Assembly: GCA_900539735.1 (NCBI GenBank) | Contig: UQDE01000001.1 | Span: forward strand, 117,653 to 181,652 | Length of the DNA: 64,000 nucleotides | DNA from: an uncultured Collinsella sp. | GTDB lineage: Bacteria; Actinomycetota; Coriobacteriia; Coriobacteriales; Coriobacteriaceae | Reading direction: 5' to 3' | The notes under the pieces: generated by a model | Seen by the model: only the letters and a program-made list of their open reading frames with translations | What the model was told of the DNA's origin: nothing | Database searches by the model: none | Translations under genes and position numbers: made by a program | Part shown: positions 15,966 to 24,658 of the stretch, in pieces | Numbering within the stretch: position 1 is the stretch's first letter | Layout of the letters: each line of letters opens with the position of its first letter

Positions 15966-16625
15966 ATGGAGACAATCGCGCGCGGCGATGTACCAAAAAC
16001 GCTGCAAACCATTGCGTATATCAGCGTTCCCAATAGCTCCGATCTTGAGTTTTTGCTCTGGGACCTGCAGGATGCCATCGCCGCCTATGCTCAACTTTCT
16101 GGCACTGTACTCCCCCGCCCGGTCAACTTGAAGGCAAATGACACCGGTGCAGTCGATGGCATGGTGCTCGCTGTTGATGATGCATTTGACGATGAGGCTA
16201 TGATCGCTGTCGAGCAGATACTCGATCGCCTTGGAAATACAGAGACACGCGTCTATGTCGTCGTCCAGGCCCTGTCCAAAAACGCCAAGCAGACGGACGA
16301 AGTCCTCGACCGCCTATACCGGGCATGTATTCTACGTGACCTGCCATGGTGCGACGGCGTTGTCATCTGTGCCGGCAGCGGCATCGCAGCGCTTCGCCAC
16401 TCCCCGCGTATGGGCCTCTTGCGTCGGCCATTTTCCGAAGCGATGGATAAGCTTGTGGGCGCCGTGCGCATGGGCTGCTCCATTGAGCATGCGCAGCTGC
16501 TTGGCGGCGGCAATGCCGGTAGCGTCGATGCCGACGGCATGGTGCGCGTCAAGCCCACCGTGCCCGCACCGATCTGGCATGCCATCATGAAATGCCTCGG
16601 CACCCGCGCCCAACCAGATATCTAA
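15966..16625 (+). CDS. Conserved protein of unknown function
   Basis: A 219-residue cytosolic protein with no signal peptide or membrane segment. I do not recognise a family with confidence. Alternating beta/alpha pattern, a PxxVNL-like element near residue 55, the stretch LPWCDGVVICAGSGIA (about 125-140), which looks like a beta-strand followed by a glycine loop, and GGGNAGSVDADG near the C-terminus suggest a Rossmann- or flavodoxin-like fold; this is only an inference. ATG at 15966 is preceded by AAAGGAGG with a 4-base gap, which supports a real gene. It is divergent from the aminotransferase and ends two bases before the convergent glycosylase gene. Confidence 0.75.
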   Translation: METIARGDVPKTLQTIAYISVPNSSDLEFLLWDLQDAIAAYAQLSGTVLPRPVNLKANDTGAVDGMVLAVDDAFDDEAMIAVEQILDRLGNTETRVYVVVQALSKNAKQTDEVLDRLYRACILRDLPWCDGVVICAGSGIAALRHSPRMGLLRRPFSEAMDKLVGAVRMGCSIEHAQLLGGGNAGSVDADGMVRVKPTVPAPIWHAIMKCLGTRAQPDI

Positions 16626-16626
16626 A

Positions 16627-17190
16627 TTACAGAGCGCCCCAATCAACGGCCTCGCGCCAGCGCTCGACAAGGCGTTCTAGGCGCCACGCCGCATTGGCGG
16701 GACTTGTCGACGGCAGAACGATGGCCGGCAGCCCGGCGCGCTCTTGTAGATAGCGCTTGTAGAGCCGGCCTGCCGTGCCACCGTTACAGACAACGACCTC
16801 GATAGGAGCTGCACCGGTAATACGCTCGGCATGCGCCGGAACGACGTTTTTGATGCTGGCGTCACTCGAACCCTTAATGTCGCAGCTCTCGATCACGTCC
16901 CACAGGGCCACGCCACCGTTCAGAAGCATAGCCCGCTTGGTGGCAATCGAGGCGTCGAGCGTCGCGGGCTCGCCGCTCGCCAAAGAGTCTCCCTCGTTGG
17001 GCGGCACGGGCGCACCAAGGCACGCGGCCATCACGCGCCAAAAGCGGTTCTGCGGATTGCCATAGTAGAAGGCATTGGCACGCGAGAGCACCGAGGGAAA
17101 CGACCCCAGCACCAAAACGCGCGAGTGCTCGTCAAACACGGGTTCAAACCCATGCTCAATATGCTGATAGCCCTCGTCAGACGCAGCCAT
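16627..17190 (-). CDS. DNA glycosylase of the uracil-DNA glycosylase superfamily (deoxyinosine/mismatch type)
   Basis: Base-excision repair enzyme of 187 residues. VLVLGSFPSVLS followed by FYYGNPQNRFWRVM is the signature of the UDG superfamily family-6 (hypoxanthine-DNA glycosylase) group, and the C-terminal LPSTSPANA is the second conserved motif. No classical family-1 GQDPY motif is present, which fits family 6 or the related Mug-like group. The ATG at 17188-17190 lies only three bases after the stop codon of the GH13 gene, so it is probably the second gene of that operon although the functions look unrelated. Substrate preference (deoxyinosine versus uracil) is inferred from family knowledge. 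Confidence 0.85.
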   Translation of the reverse strand: MAASDEGYQHIEHGFEPVFDEHSRVLVLGSFPSVLSRANAFYYGNPQNRFWRVMAACLGAPVPPNEGDSLASGEPATLDASIATKRAMLLNGGVALWDVIESCDIKGSSDASIKNVVPAHAERITGAAPIEVVVCNGGTAGRLYKRYLQERAGLPAIVLPSTSPANAAWRLERLVERWREAVDWGAL

Positions 17191-17193
17191 GGC

Positions 17194-18570
17194 CTAGGCC
17201 CTCAGCAGATAACGCACCTCGTAGGGCGCAAGCTCAAGGGCACCCGTCAGCTCGACCGTGGGCGCATCGTCGGCAAGCAGGTCGACGAAGGAGCCGCTGA
17301 GTTCGCCGGCTCCAAAGGTGTAGGGCTCGTTCACGGCATTGACCGCCACGAACACCGTCGCATCGTCGCAGGCGCGCTCGAACAGCAGCTGCTTGTTCTG
17401 GATCACCACGTTGCGATAGGCACCGTAGTTGAGAGCACAGGCTGCCGCGTCGTTTGCCGAGCGCAGGTGCGCCAGCTGCGTGACAAATGCCGTCAGCTCG
17501 TTGGGCGCGGGCTCATCGAGCGCAGGACGTAGCGCCCAATCGCCATCGGGGCCGCCCTTTTCGCCGGCAATCCCCCACTCGCTGCCGTAGTAGACGCACG
17601 GAATGCCCGGCATACCAAAGAGCATGCCGTAGGCGGGGCGCAGGCAGGACTTGTCGGTAAGGATGCTCGCCAGGCGCGGCACGTCGTGGTTGTCGACAAA
17701 CGACAGCAGATGCTTGCCGCGATAAATGCACCAGGGGTCGCCGCCAAACTGGCGATGAAGCGAGTGGGCAATCTCGAACATGTTGACCGAGTTAAAGCTG
17801 GAGTACAGGCCCTTGTAGCACTCGTAGTTGGTGCAGGAGTCGAGCATCTCGTCGTTGACGATCTGGTTGTAGTCGCCGTGGAGCGTCTCACCAATCAGCA
17901 CAAAGTCGGGCTTGAGCTCACGGGTAAAAGTATGCAGGCGGCGCATAAAATCGCGATCGAGCATATAGGCGACGTCCAGGCGCAGACCGTCGACGCCAAA
18001 GACTTCGGTCCAGCGACGCACGGACTCAAGCAGGTAATCGACCACGGCGGGGTTTTGCAGGTTGAGCTTCACAAGCTCAAAATGGCCCTCCCAGCCCTCG
18101 TACCAAAAGCCGTCGCCGTAGCACGAGTCACCGTCAAAGCTGATGTGGAACCAGTCCTTGTACGGCGAATCCCACTTGCGCTCCTGCACATCACGGAAGG
18201 CCCAAAAGCCGCGACCGACGTGGTTGAAGACGGCATCGAGCACCACGCGGATGCCATGGACGTGCAGCGTCTCGCACACGGCGGCAAAGTCGGCGTCCCC
18301 ACCCAGGCGGCGGTCGATATGGCGCAGACTGCGCGTGTCGTAGCCATGGCTGTCGGATTCGAGCGGCGGGTTGATGAGCACAGCGCCAACGCCGAGTTCC
18401 TGCAGGTAGTCGGCCCATTGGGCAATCTTCATGATGGGCGCATCGGGGTTGGGCGCGGCGTTGGCAGCCTGGGCGAGTTCATCCTCGGCGACGGGGGCGG
18501 CGTTTTCGCGCGGAGCTCCGCAGAAGCCCAGCGGATAGATCTGATAGAACGTCGTCTCGTATGCCCACAT
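17194..18570 (-). CDS. GH13 alpha-amylase family enzyme (cyclomaltodextrinase/maltogenic type)
   Basis: Intracellular glycoside hydrolase of 458 residues with no signal peptide. The GH13 motifs are in order: VVLDAVFNHVG (region I, about 110-120), GLRLDVAY with the nucleophile Asp (about 195), LIGET with the acid/base Glu (about 227) and FVDNHD with the third Asp (about 293). The C-terminal beta-domain ends in YEVRYLLRA. Probably hydrolyses maltodextrins or cyclodextrins taken up by the cell. ATG 18568-18570 is followed three bases beyond its stop by the glycosylase gene. A palindromic repeat (18642-18708) lies upstream, belonging to the next gene's 3' end. Confidence 0.9.
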   Translation of the reverse strand: MWAYETTFYQIYPLGFCGAPRENAAPVAEDELAQAANAAPNPDAPIMKIAQWADYLQELGVGAVLINPPLESDSHGYDTRSLRHIDRRLGGDADFAAVCETLHVHGIRVVLDAVFNHVGRGFWAFRDVQERKWDSPYKDWFHISFDGDSCYGDGFWYEGWEGHFELVKLNLQNPAVVDYLLESVRRWTEVFGVDGLRLDVAYMLDRDFMRRLHTFTRELKPDFVLIGETLHGDYNQIVNDEMLDSCTNYECYKGLYSSFNSVNMFEIAHSLHRQFGGDPWCIYRGKHLLSFVDNHDVPRLASILTDKSCLRPAYGMLFGMPGIPCVYYGSEWGIAGEKGGPDGDWALRPALDEPAPNELTAFVTQLAHLRSANDAAACALNYGAYRNVVIQNKQLLFERACDDATVFVAVNAVNEPYTFGAGELSGSFVDLLADDAPTVELTGALELAPYEVRYLLRA

Positions 18571-18641
18571 AGCAACCTCCCGGTAAGCTCAACACAACGA
18601 CATCCATTGTATGCCCGGCTTGTATCCTCTTCCCCAAAATA

Positions 18642-18708
18642 AGTTGCGGTGGAATAGTTCCTGCTTGGGCCTTCAGAGGCCTTAAACAGGAACTATTCCA
18701 CCGCAACT
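18642..18708. repeat. Intergenic palindromic repeat, copy 1 (67 bp)
   Basis: Perfect 22-bp inverted repeat with ends AGTTGCGGTGGAATA, and an inner GGCCT/AGGCC stem. It begins 16 bases past the stop codon of the MFS gene and is followed on the minus strand by ATTTT. The same element recurs at 22781-22849 and 62128-62195. Confidence 0.9.
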
Positions 18709-18723
18709 GATGAGGAAACGTGA

Positions 18724-19920
18724 TTAGGCAACGGGCTTTGCGCGGCGAATGGCCGGGAACATTACCGTGATGGCGAGGATGACACCCACGGCGGCGATTG
18801 CGCCACCCGCGCAGCCGATCCAGGCGATGCCGGGACCCGAAACCACGGCGCCGCCGATCGCGGTGCCCGTGCCGATACCCAGATTGAACAGGCCCGAGAA
18901 GATCGACATGGCGACGGCCGACGAGTCCGCCGGCGTGTACTTGATGAGCTCGGCCTGAAACGCCACGTTAAAGGCCGTGGCGCAGCAACCCCACAGTGCG
19001 CAAACAGCGAGAACCGCGGCGAGCGACGATGCGGCCGGGCCCATGAGCAGCAGGGCCACCGGAACGCCGGAGAGCGTAATCGCGAGAAACGGGAACCGGT
19101 GCCCATCGAACAGGCGGCCAAACAGCCAGCTTCCGAGCAGACCAGAGCAGCCAAACGCCGTCAGCGTCATGGTGATGGCGCCCGCGTCGACATGGGCGAC
19201 CTGAGCCAGGAAAGGCTCAATATAGCTATAGCCCGCGTAATAGCCGGTCGCCATAAAGACCGTGACCGCGTAGAGCGCGATGAGGAACGGGTTCTTGAGC
19301 AGCTCGGGCAGCTGTTTGAGCGTAAAGCGCTCGCCCGCTGGCATGGCAGGGAACACCGTGGCCTGGTAGACGACCGCGACAGTAGACAGCACCCCGACCA
19401 CGGCAAACGTCATACGCCAGCCCACGGCCAGGCCAATGGCGCGGCCGAGCGGCAGGCCGAAAATCTGTGCGATGGAAGAGCCCGTGGCGATCATGCTGAT
19501 GGCGAGCGCCCCGTGGCGTGTGTCAACCAGGCGCGACGCCATAATCGAGGCGACCGACCAGAACACGGCGTGCGCGCAGGCAACCACCAGGCGCGCGCAG
19601 ACTAAGATGGGATAGGTCGGTGCCGAGGCGGACAGGAACTGGCCCAGCGAGAACACGGCAAGCACGCCTAGCAGCATCCGCTTGAACTCGAAGCGCGAGG
19701 CAAACACCATGAGCGGCAACGACAGCAGCATGACGCCCCAGGCATAGACCGAGATCATGATGCCCGCCTGGGCCTCGGTGAGCGAGAACGACGCGGCGAT
19801 ATCAGTCAAAAGGCCGATGGGCATAAACTCCGACGTGTTGAACACGAACGCACAGCAGGTGAGCCCGACGAGCGGGAGCCACTGCCTGAGCGTGATGCCG
19901 TCTTGCCTTGCCTGACTCAT
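18724..19920 (-). CDS. MFS efflux transporter (DHA1, sugar-efflux/SotB-like)
   Basis: Twelve-helix major facilitator of 398 residues. FMPIGLLTDIAASF in the first helix region and SEAQAGxx-type loop (here LTEAQAGIMISVYAWG), plus the cytoplasmic loop with RFEFKRML, match the SotB/AraJ branch of drug:proton antiporters, whose members export sugars or small toxic compounds. Start chosen at ATG 19918-19920, nine bases after GGAG; an in-frame TTG five codons upstream overlaps the ribosome-binding site and is unlikely. Single gene; the cargo cannot be read from the sequence. Confidence 0.88.
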   Translation of the reverse strand: MSQARQDGITLRQWLPLVGLTCCAFVFNTSEFMPIGLLTDIAASFSLTEAQAGIMISVYAWGVMLLSLPLMVFASRFEFKRMLLGVLAVFSLGQFLSASAPTYPILVCARLVVACAHAVFWSVASIMASRLVDTRHGALAISMIATGSSIAQIFGLPLGRAIGLAVGWRMTFAVVGVLSTVAVVYQATVFPAMPAGERFTLKQLPELLKNPFLIALYAVTVFMATGYYAGYSYIEPFLAQVAHVDAGAITMTLTAFGCSGLLGSWLFGRLFDGHRFPFLAITLSGVPVALLLMGPAASSLAAVLAVCALWGCCATAFNVAFQAELIKYTPADSSAVAMSIFSGLFNLGIGTGTAIGGAVVSGPGIAWIGCAGGAIAAVGVILAITVMFPAIRRAKPVA

Positions 19921-19965
19921 ATATAACGTCTCCAATCATTTTGAGCGGAGGCGATTATATAGCAA

Positions 19966-20000
19966 CGGCCCCGCATCCGTCAGCAACAGATGCGGGGCCG
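19966..20000 (-). terminator. Terminator-like hairpin after feoAB
   Basis: Perfect 12-bp stem CGGCCCCGCATC/GATGCGGGGCCG with an 11-base loop, 42 bases past the feoAB stop. The following minus-strand sequence TTGCTATAT is only weakly T-rich. Confidence 0.6.
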
Positions 20001-20041
20001 AAAACAATTCGATACACAGAGGTTGCGCCGTCAATAAATAA

Positions 20042-22402
20042 CTAAGCCAACCCCAGCAATATGCCCGCCGAATGCACGACAAACGCCGCGATCCAGGCGA
20101 CCGTCACCTGAAACGCGAATACAGCCACGGCATAGCGCGCGCCCAACTCGCTCTTGACGGCGCCGATTGCCGCCACACAGGGCGGGTACAGCAGCGTAAA
20201 GACCAAAAACACGTAGGCGGTAAACGGCGAGAACATCGTCGACAGCGCCGCAGGCGAGGTTGCGCCCAAAAGCACCGTGAGTGTCGATATGACACTCTCC
20301 TTGGCAATAAGTCCGGTGACGAGCGCCGTCGAGGCGCGCCAGTCACCAAATCCGAGCGGCGCTAGCACCGGCGCGATAATGCTGCCGAGGCTCGCAAGCA
20401 GACTCTGCGACTGATCGGCGACCACATTAAAGCGGATATCGAACGTCTGCAGGAACCAGATGACCACCGTAGCGGCAAAGATAATGGTAAAGGCCTTGGT
20501 AATAAAGTCCTTGGCCTTATCCCATGCCAGCATCACCGTCGTCTTGACGCTCGGCAGGCGGTAGTTGGGAAGCTCCATGATAAACGGCACCGGGTCGCCC
20601 TTAAATGCCGTGCGGTTGAGCACCAAAGCCGCGATGCAACCGACCGCGATGCCAATCAGATAGAGCGAGACCATGGCGGGAACCGTCGCCTGCGGGAAAA
20701 ACGCCCCGCACAGCAGGCCGTAGACCGGTAACTTAGCTGAGCAGCTCATGAACGGCGTGAGCATGACCGTCATCTTGCGGTCGTGCTCGGATGGGAGCGT
20801 ACGGGTTGACATGATAGCCGGCACGGTGCAGCCAAAACCGACGAGCATGGGCACAAAGCTGCGGCCCGACAGGCCAAAGCGACGCAGCACCTTATCCATG
20901 ACAAAGGCCACGCGCGCCATGTATCCGGAGTCTTCCAGAATGGAGAGGAACAAGAAGAGCACGACGATAATCGGCAGGAAGGTCAGCACGCTGCCCACGC
21001 CCGTAAGCACACCGTCGACAGCCAGCGAGCGCACCACGTCGTTGGTGCCGAACGCCTTGAGGCCCGCATCGGCCGAGGCGATGATGGCAGCGATGCCGTC
21101 CTCCATAAGTCCTTGCAACGCCGCGCCGATCACGCCAAACGTCAGCCAAAAGACGAGACCCATGATCACCAGGAACGCCGGAATGGCCGTATAGCGACCC
21201 GTCAGGATGCGGTCGATCTTGACGGAACGCACGTGCTCGCGGCTCTCGTGCGGCTTGACTACGCAGCGCCCACACACGTCGCCGATAAAGCCGAAGCGCA
21301 TGTCAGCCAGTGCAGATAGACGGTCGGTACCGGCCTCACCCTCCATCTGGGTAATGATGTGCTCGATGGCGTCAAGTTCGTTACGGTCCAGATGAAGCGC
21401 CTCGGTCACCAGCTCGTCGCCCTCAACCAGCTTGGTCGCCGCAAAACGCACCGGAATGTGCGCCGTCGCGGCATGGTCCTCGATAAGGTTGGCGATGCCG
21501 TGAATGCAGCGATGCAGCGCGCCGCCGTCTGGGCCATCGGGCGCGCAGAAGTCCAGGCGACCGGGGCGCTCGCGGAACCGCGCCACGTGCAAGGCATGAT
21601 CCACCAACTCGCCAATACCCTCGTTGCGGGCAGCGCTAATGGGAACAACAGGCACGCCCAGCAGGCTCTCGAGCAGGTTGACGTCTACGGCGCCGCCGTT
21701 GGCCGTCACCTCGTCCATCATGTTGAGCGCGATGACCATGGGGCGGTCGAGCTCCATGAGCTGCAGCGTCAGGTACAGGTTACGCTCGATGTTGGTGGCA
21801 TCGATGATGTCGATGATGGCATCGGGATGCTCGTCCAGGATAAACTGGCGGCTCACGATCTCTTCGCCCGTGTACGGCGACAGGGAGTAAATGCCGGGCA
21901 GGTCGGTAACGCTTGCCTCGGGGTGGTTGCGGATGGTGCCATCTTTGCGGTCGACCGTCACGCCGGGAAAGTTACCGACATGTTGGTTGGAACCCGTAAG
22001 CTGGTTGAACAGCGTGGTCTTGCCGCAGTTTTGGTTGCCGGCGAGGGCAAAATGCAGCGGTGCGCCCTCGGGCACGGCCGTCTTCGCGGCGCGGGGCGAA
22101 TACGTCCCCTCGCCCAAGGCCGGATGCTCCGTCGTGCCGATTGCGGCGTTAGCGCGCGGACCCATATCGGTATCGTGAATGCCCACGAGCTCGATGCGAG
22201 CGGCATCGTCCTTACGCAGTGTCAACTCGTAGCCACGCAGGCGGATCTCGAGCGGGTCACCCATGGGGGCGTACTTCATCATGGTGACTTCGGTGCCCGG
22301 CGTTAGACCCATGTCCAAAATATGCTGTCGGAGTGCCTGATCGTCCGATGCCACCGATGCGACAACGGCGTCCTTTCCAATCTCGAGTGTATCGAGCTTC
22401 AC
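20042..22402 (-). CDS. feoB: Ferrous iron transporter, fused FeoA-FeoB
   Basis: Fe(II) uptake protein of the inner membrane, 786 residues. The first about 75 residues are a FeoA-type SH3 domain (HILDMGLTPGTEVTM, DPLEIRLRGYELTLR). FeoB follows: G1 GNQNCGKTTLFN, G3 DLPGIYSL, G4 NMMDE, then a C-terminal region of eight or so transmembrane helices with the conserved Cys-containing CSAKLPVYGLL and a Gate motif FGCTVPAIMSTR. Start chosen at GTG 22400-22402, nine bases after GGGGGAGG; longer frames upstream lack FeoA similarity. FeoA and FeoB are separate genes in most bacteria, and the fusion links the regulator to the pore. Upstream half-sites (22453-22478) suggest iron control by a DtxR/IdeR-type protein. 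Confidence 0.96.
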   Translation of the reverse strand: MKLDTLEIGKDAVVASVASDDQALRQHILDMGLTPGTEVTMMKYAPMGDPLEIRLRGYELTLRKDDAARIELVGIHDTDMGPRANAAIGTTEHPALGEGTYSPRAAKTAVPEGAPLHFALAGNQNCGKTTLFNQLTGSNQHVGNFPGVTVDRKDGTIRNHPEASVTDLPGIYSLSPYTGEEIVSRQFILDEHPDAIIDIIDATNIERNLYLTLQLMELDRPMVIALNMMDEVTANGGAVDVNLLESLLGVPVVPISAARNEGIGELVDHALHVARFRERPGRLDFCAPDGPDGGALHRCIHGIANLIEDHAATAHIPVRFAATKLVEGDELVTEALHLDRNELDAIEHIITQMEGEAGTDRLSALADMRFGFIGDVCGRCVVKPHESREHVRSVKIDRILTGRYTAIPAFLVIMGLVFWLTFGVIGAALQGLMEDGIAAIIASADAGLKAFGTNDVVRSLAVDGVLTGVGSVLTFLPIIVVLFLFLSILEDSGYMARVAFVMDKVLRRFGLSGRSFVPMLVGFGCTVPAIMSTRTLPSEHDRKMTVMLTPFMSCSAKLPVYGLLCGAFFPQATVPAMVSLYLIGIAVGCIAALVLNRTAFKGDPVPFIMELPNYRLPSVKTTVMLAWDKAKDFITKAFTIIFAATVVIWFLQTFDIRFNVVADQSQSLLASLGSIIAPVLAPLGFGDWRASTALVTGLIAKESVISTLTVLLGATSPAALSTMFSPFTAYVFLVFTLLYPPCVAAIGAVKSELGARYAVAVFAFQVTVAWIAAFVVHSAGILLGLA

Positions 22403-22452
22403 GTCCGTGTTCCTCCCCCGGCGCCCACAGGGCGTTGTATTTATGTTCACCA

Positions 22453-22478
22453 AGGCTAACCGTTTGCCATGGCTAACC
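22453..22478. promoter_or_regulatory. Candidate iron-responsive operator (DtxR/IdeR-like half-sites)
   Basis: Two direct copies of a 9-base half-site, AGGCTAACC (22453-22461) and TGGCTAACC (22470-22478), 17 bases apart and about 50-75 bases before the feoAB start. The half-site matches one arm of the DtxR/IdeR consensus; the normal palindrome is not complete. Confidence 0.45.
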
Positions 22479-22569
22479 AATTTTAACCATGCATGATAGC
22501 GCGAACATGCAACGATGTTCAATCAGCAAATTGGCACAATGGGGACAGGCAGGAGAGTTCAGGGCCATA

Positions 22570-22773
22570 GTTTCCCGATGAGGCCTCTCGGGGAAACTAC
22601 ATCCCAGAATTCCGGCTCGAAACGGGATATGGTTTCCCAAACAGGCCTCTTACGGAAAATGCATCCCGGAATCCTCGCTCGAAACGGGACGCGCTTTCCC
22701 GGTCGAGGCCCTATGGGAAACTGCGTCCCACCTTGAAAGGCAAAACTGGGGCGCAGTTTCCGGGCGGGGCATC
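22570..22773. repeat. Tandem repeat array, 62-bp period (3 units plus a partial)
   Basis: Units begin at 22570, 22632, 22694 and 22756 (the last partial), each exactly 62 bases apart. Units 1 and 2 are about 76 percent identical without gaps; unit 3 is more diverged. Each unit contains TTTCCC, GGCC(T), GGAAA, a second TCCC and GGGA, so every unit has small internal dyads. No coding frame is credible. With the operator and the palindromic repeat at 22781 it fills most of the 473-base gap between feoAB and the hydrolase gene. Confidence 0.88.
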
Positions 22774-22780
22774 AAAAACG

Positions 22781-22849
22781 AAGTTGCGGTGGAATAGTTC
22801 CTGGATGGGCTGGTTGATGCCCCAGATCGGAACTATTTCACCGCAAGTT
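22781..22849. repeat. Intergenic palindromic repeat, copy 2 (69 bp)
   Basis: Same ends as copy 1 (AAGTTGCGGTGGAATA on the left), with two or three mismatches between the arms and a GGGC/GCCC inner stem. It ends 27 bases before the hydrolase stop and is followed on the minus strand by CGTTTTTG. Confidence 0.9.
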
Positions 22850-22875
22850 ATTGAAGGGCTGGGATGCCCGTCCTC

Positions 22876-23775
22876 TTACAGATGGCGCTCCAGAAAGCGG
22901 AAGGCTAGGTGAATCCAAGGGCGGACCGCCACCTGCTTGTCCTCGTTGTCGACCGCGGTGTTGGCGTTGCCGAGCGAAAGACCGTGACCGCCCTGGTCAA
23001 AGACGTGCATCTCGCAAGCGACGCCCTCCTCGGCCATGCGCTGCGCAAACGGATAGACCTGCGCGATCAGCGCCGTCTTGTCGTCGGACACGCCCCACAC
23101 AAAAGTCGGCGGCATCTGGCGCGAAACATGCGTGGTGGGGCAGATGTCGGCCAGATGCTCGTCAGTTGCCTCGCCGCCCGTCACCATCGACAGGTAGTCG
23201 TTGAGCAAATCGCGCCCCGTCTTGCCGCCCGTCTTGGGCACGCGCAAGTCAATGCGCGGATCGCGCGTCTGCATGTCGCGCACATAGGCAAAGTCGAGCA
23301 ATGGATAGCCCAGCACCACGGCATCGGGACGAATGTCGTCCGGACGCGCCCCGGCAAGTGCCGCGAAGGGGCCGGTCTTCCACTGTGTTGCCAGCGAGGC
23401 GCAAATCATGCCGCCAGCAGAAAAGCCCACGACGCACACGCGCTTGGGGTCGACATGCCACTCGTCGGCATTCGCGCGCACCGTGGCGACCATCTTGGCA
23501 AGATCTGCCTGGGGGTGCGGAAAGCTCACGTCACCCGTAGAACTCGTGACATAGTTGAGCACAAAGGCCTGGTAGCCGCGGTCCAAAAACGCAAACGCCA
23601 CCGGGTCCTGCTCGTGCGGAGCGATATGCGTAAACCCGCCTCCGCCGCAGATGATCACCGCGGGGCGGCGGCCATTGGGCTTGTCGGGCAGCGGCTCGGC
23701 ACCCAGATACGTAAAGGTCGCCGGATAATCCTCGGTCGGCTCCTCGCCCCACAGCGCATGGTTCTCGACAATCAT
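22876..23775 (-). CDS. Alpha/beta-hydrolase, acetyl-esterase/lipase-like
   Basis: Cytosolic serine hydrolase of 299 residues. The oxyanion-loop stretch PAVIICGGGGFTHIA (about 40-55), the nucleophile elbow VGFSAGG (about 125) and the C-terminal GGHGLSLGN with the catalytic His match the BD-FAE/acetyl xylan esterase-like branch. Start chosen at ATG 23773-23775, where AGGGAG lies 5 bases upstream; longer in-frame readings extend into the intergenic region and look non-coding. Likely removes acetyl or other acyl groups from sugars or drugs; the natural substrate is unknown. Divergent from the PTS EIIA gene. Confidence 0.85.
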   Translation of the reverse strand: MIVENHALWGEEPTEDYPATFTYLGAEPLPDKPNGRRPAVIICGGGGFTHIAPHEQDPVAFAFLDRGYQAFVLNYVTSSTGDVSFPHPQADLAKMVATVRANADEWHVDPKRVCVVGFSAGGMICASLATQWKTGPFAALAGARPDDIRPDAVVLGYPLLDFAYVRDMQTRDPRIDLRVPKTGGKTGRDLLNDYLSMVTGGEATDEHLADICPTTHVSRQMPPTFVWGVSDDKTALIAQVYPFAQRMAEEGVACEMHVFDQGGHGLSLGNANTAVDNEDKQVAVRPWIHLAFRFLERHL

Positions 23776-23960
23776 ATGTGCTCCCTTCGCGCAAATTATG
23801 CGCCCTTGTTTTTTGCCTTCAAGCGTACCCCACTTGAACCCGTGGCGCAGAAACACTCCGGCAATTAGTTTCCCTTCAACTGATATATCACATAATCCCA
23901 GTTCAGAGGTATCGTTGAGCAGCGTAGAATAGGGGCGTTGACCAAGCCGCGAAACACATG

Positions 23961-23972
23961 TGAAACGTTTCC
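23961..23972. promoter_or_regulatory. Candidate cre-like or LacI-family operator
   Basis: TGAAACGTTTCC contains the perfect dyad GAAACGTTTC and lies 47 bases before the EIIA start. It resembles catabolite-responsive elements and other LacI-family operators. Confidence 0.35.
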
Positions 23973-24018
23973 GGCAAACCAAACGCGCGATATGCGCCTA
24001 TTTAAGTTGGAGGCAACT

Positions 24019-24582
24019 ATGGGTCTGCTCGATTCGCTTAAGTCCACCTTCACCTCGACCGGCGAGGCGTCCGTTCCGCCCGCAGCAAGCTTCGCTACCC
24101 GCGAAGGCGTCATCTATGCCCCCGTCAACGGCGTGCTCGTCAACCTGAACGAGGTTCCCGACGAGACGATCGCCTCGGGCATGCTTGGCCAGGGCTATGG
24201 CATCGAGCCCATTACCGGCACCATCTATGCGCCCGCCAACGGCCGCATCGGCGCCACCACTGTCACCAACCACTCCATTGGCATGATCACCGAGGACGGT
24301 CTTCGCGTGTTCATCCATGTCGGCCTGGGCACCGTGGAAATGAACGGCAAGGGTTTTGCCCGCTTTGTCGAGATGGGCGATGTGGTCAAGGCAGGCCAGC
24401 CGCTCATCAGCTTCGACCGCGAGGCCATTAAGGCCGCTGGTCACGAGGACATCGTGACCGTCATCGTCTCCGAGCTCGATCGTCTTAAGAGCATCGACCA
24501 TGTCGGCGAGTCTGGAACGCTTATCGGCGGCAACCCGCTCGTCAAGCTTGGCGACCCGCTGCTGGTTGCCAAGACCAAGTAG
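24019..24582 (+). CDS. PTS glucose-type EIIA phosphocarrier
   Basis: Soluble phosphoryl-transfer protein of 187 residues from the phosphoenolpyruvate:sugar phosphotransferase system. The active His lies in [17 protein letters not shown] (about 100-116) and the second histidine in TNHSIGM (about 90). Start chosen at ATG 24019, five bases after GGAGG; two longer frames upstream are less likely. No EIIB or EIIC gene is adjacent, so it must serve a permease encoded elsewhere, or act as a Crr-type regulator. A possible operator lies at 23961-23972; a strong terminator follows. Confidence 0.92.
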   Translation: MGLLDSLKSTFTSTGEASVPPAASFATREGVIYAPVNGVLVNLNEVPDETIASGMLGQGYGIEPITGTIYAPANGRIGATTVTNHSIGMITEDGLRVFIHVGLGTVEMNGKGFARFVEMGDVVKAGQPLISFDREAIKAAGHEDIVTVIVSELDRLKSIDHVGESGTLIGGNPLVKLGDPLLVAKTK

Positions 24583-24620
24583 CCAGGCCCCGCGCCACAC
24601 AGCCAAAAGGCACCTCGTCA

Positions 24621-24658
24621 AGCGCCCACGACCATTAGGCCGCGGGCGCTTTTCGTTT
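24621..24658 (+). terminator. Intrinsic terminator of the EIIA gene
   Basis: Stem AGCGCCC/GGGCGCT (24621-24627 and 24644-24650) followed by TTTCGTTT, 39 bases past the stop. Confidence 0.8.

Noticed and set aside
22570..22773. Possible CRISPR array
   Set aside because: Units are 62 bp with drifting sequence throughout, not constant repeats with unique spacers, and no cas genes are present.
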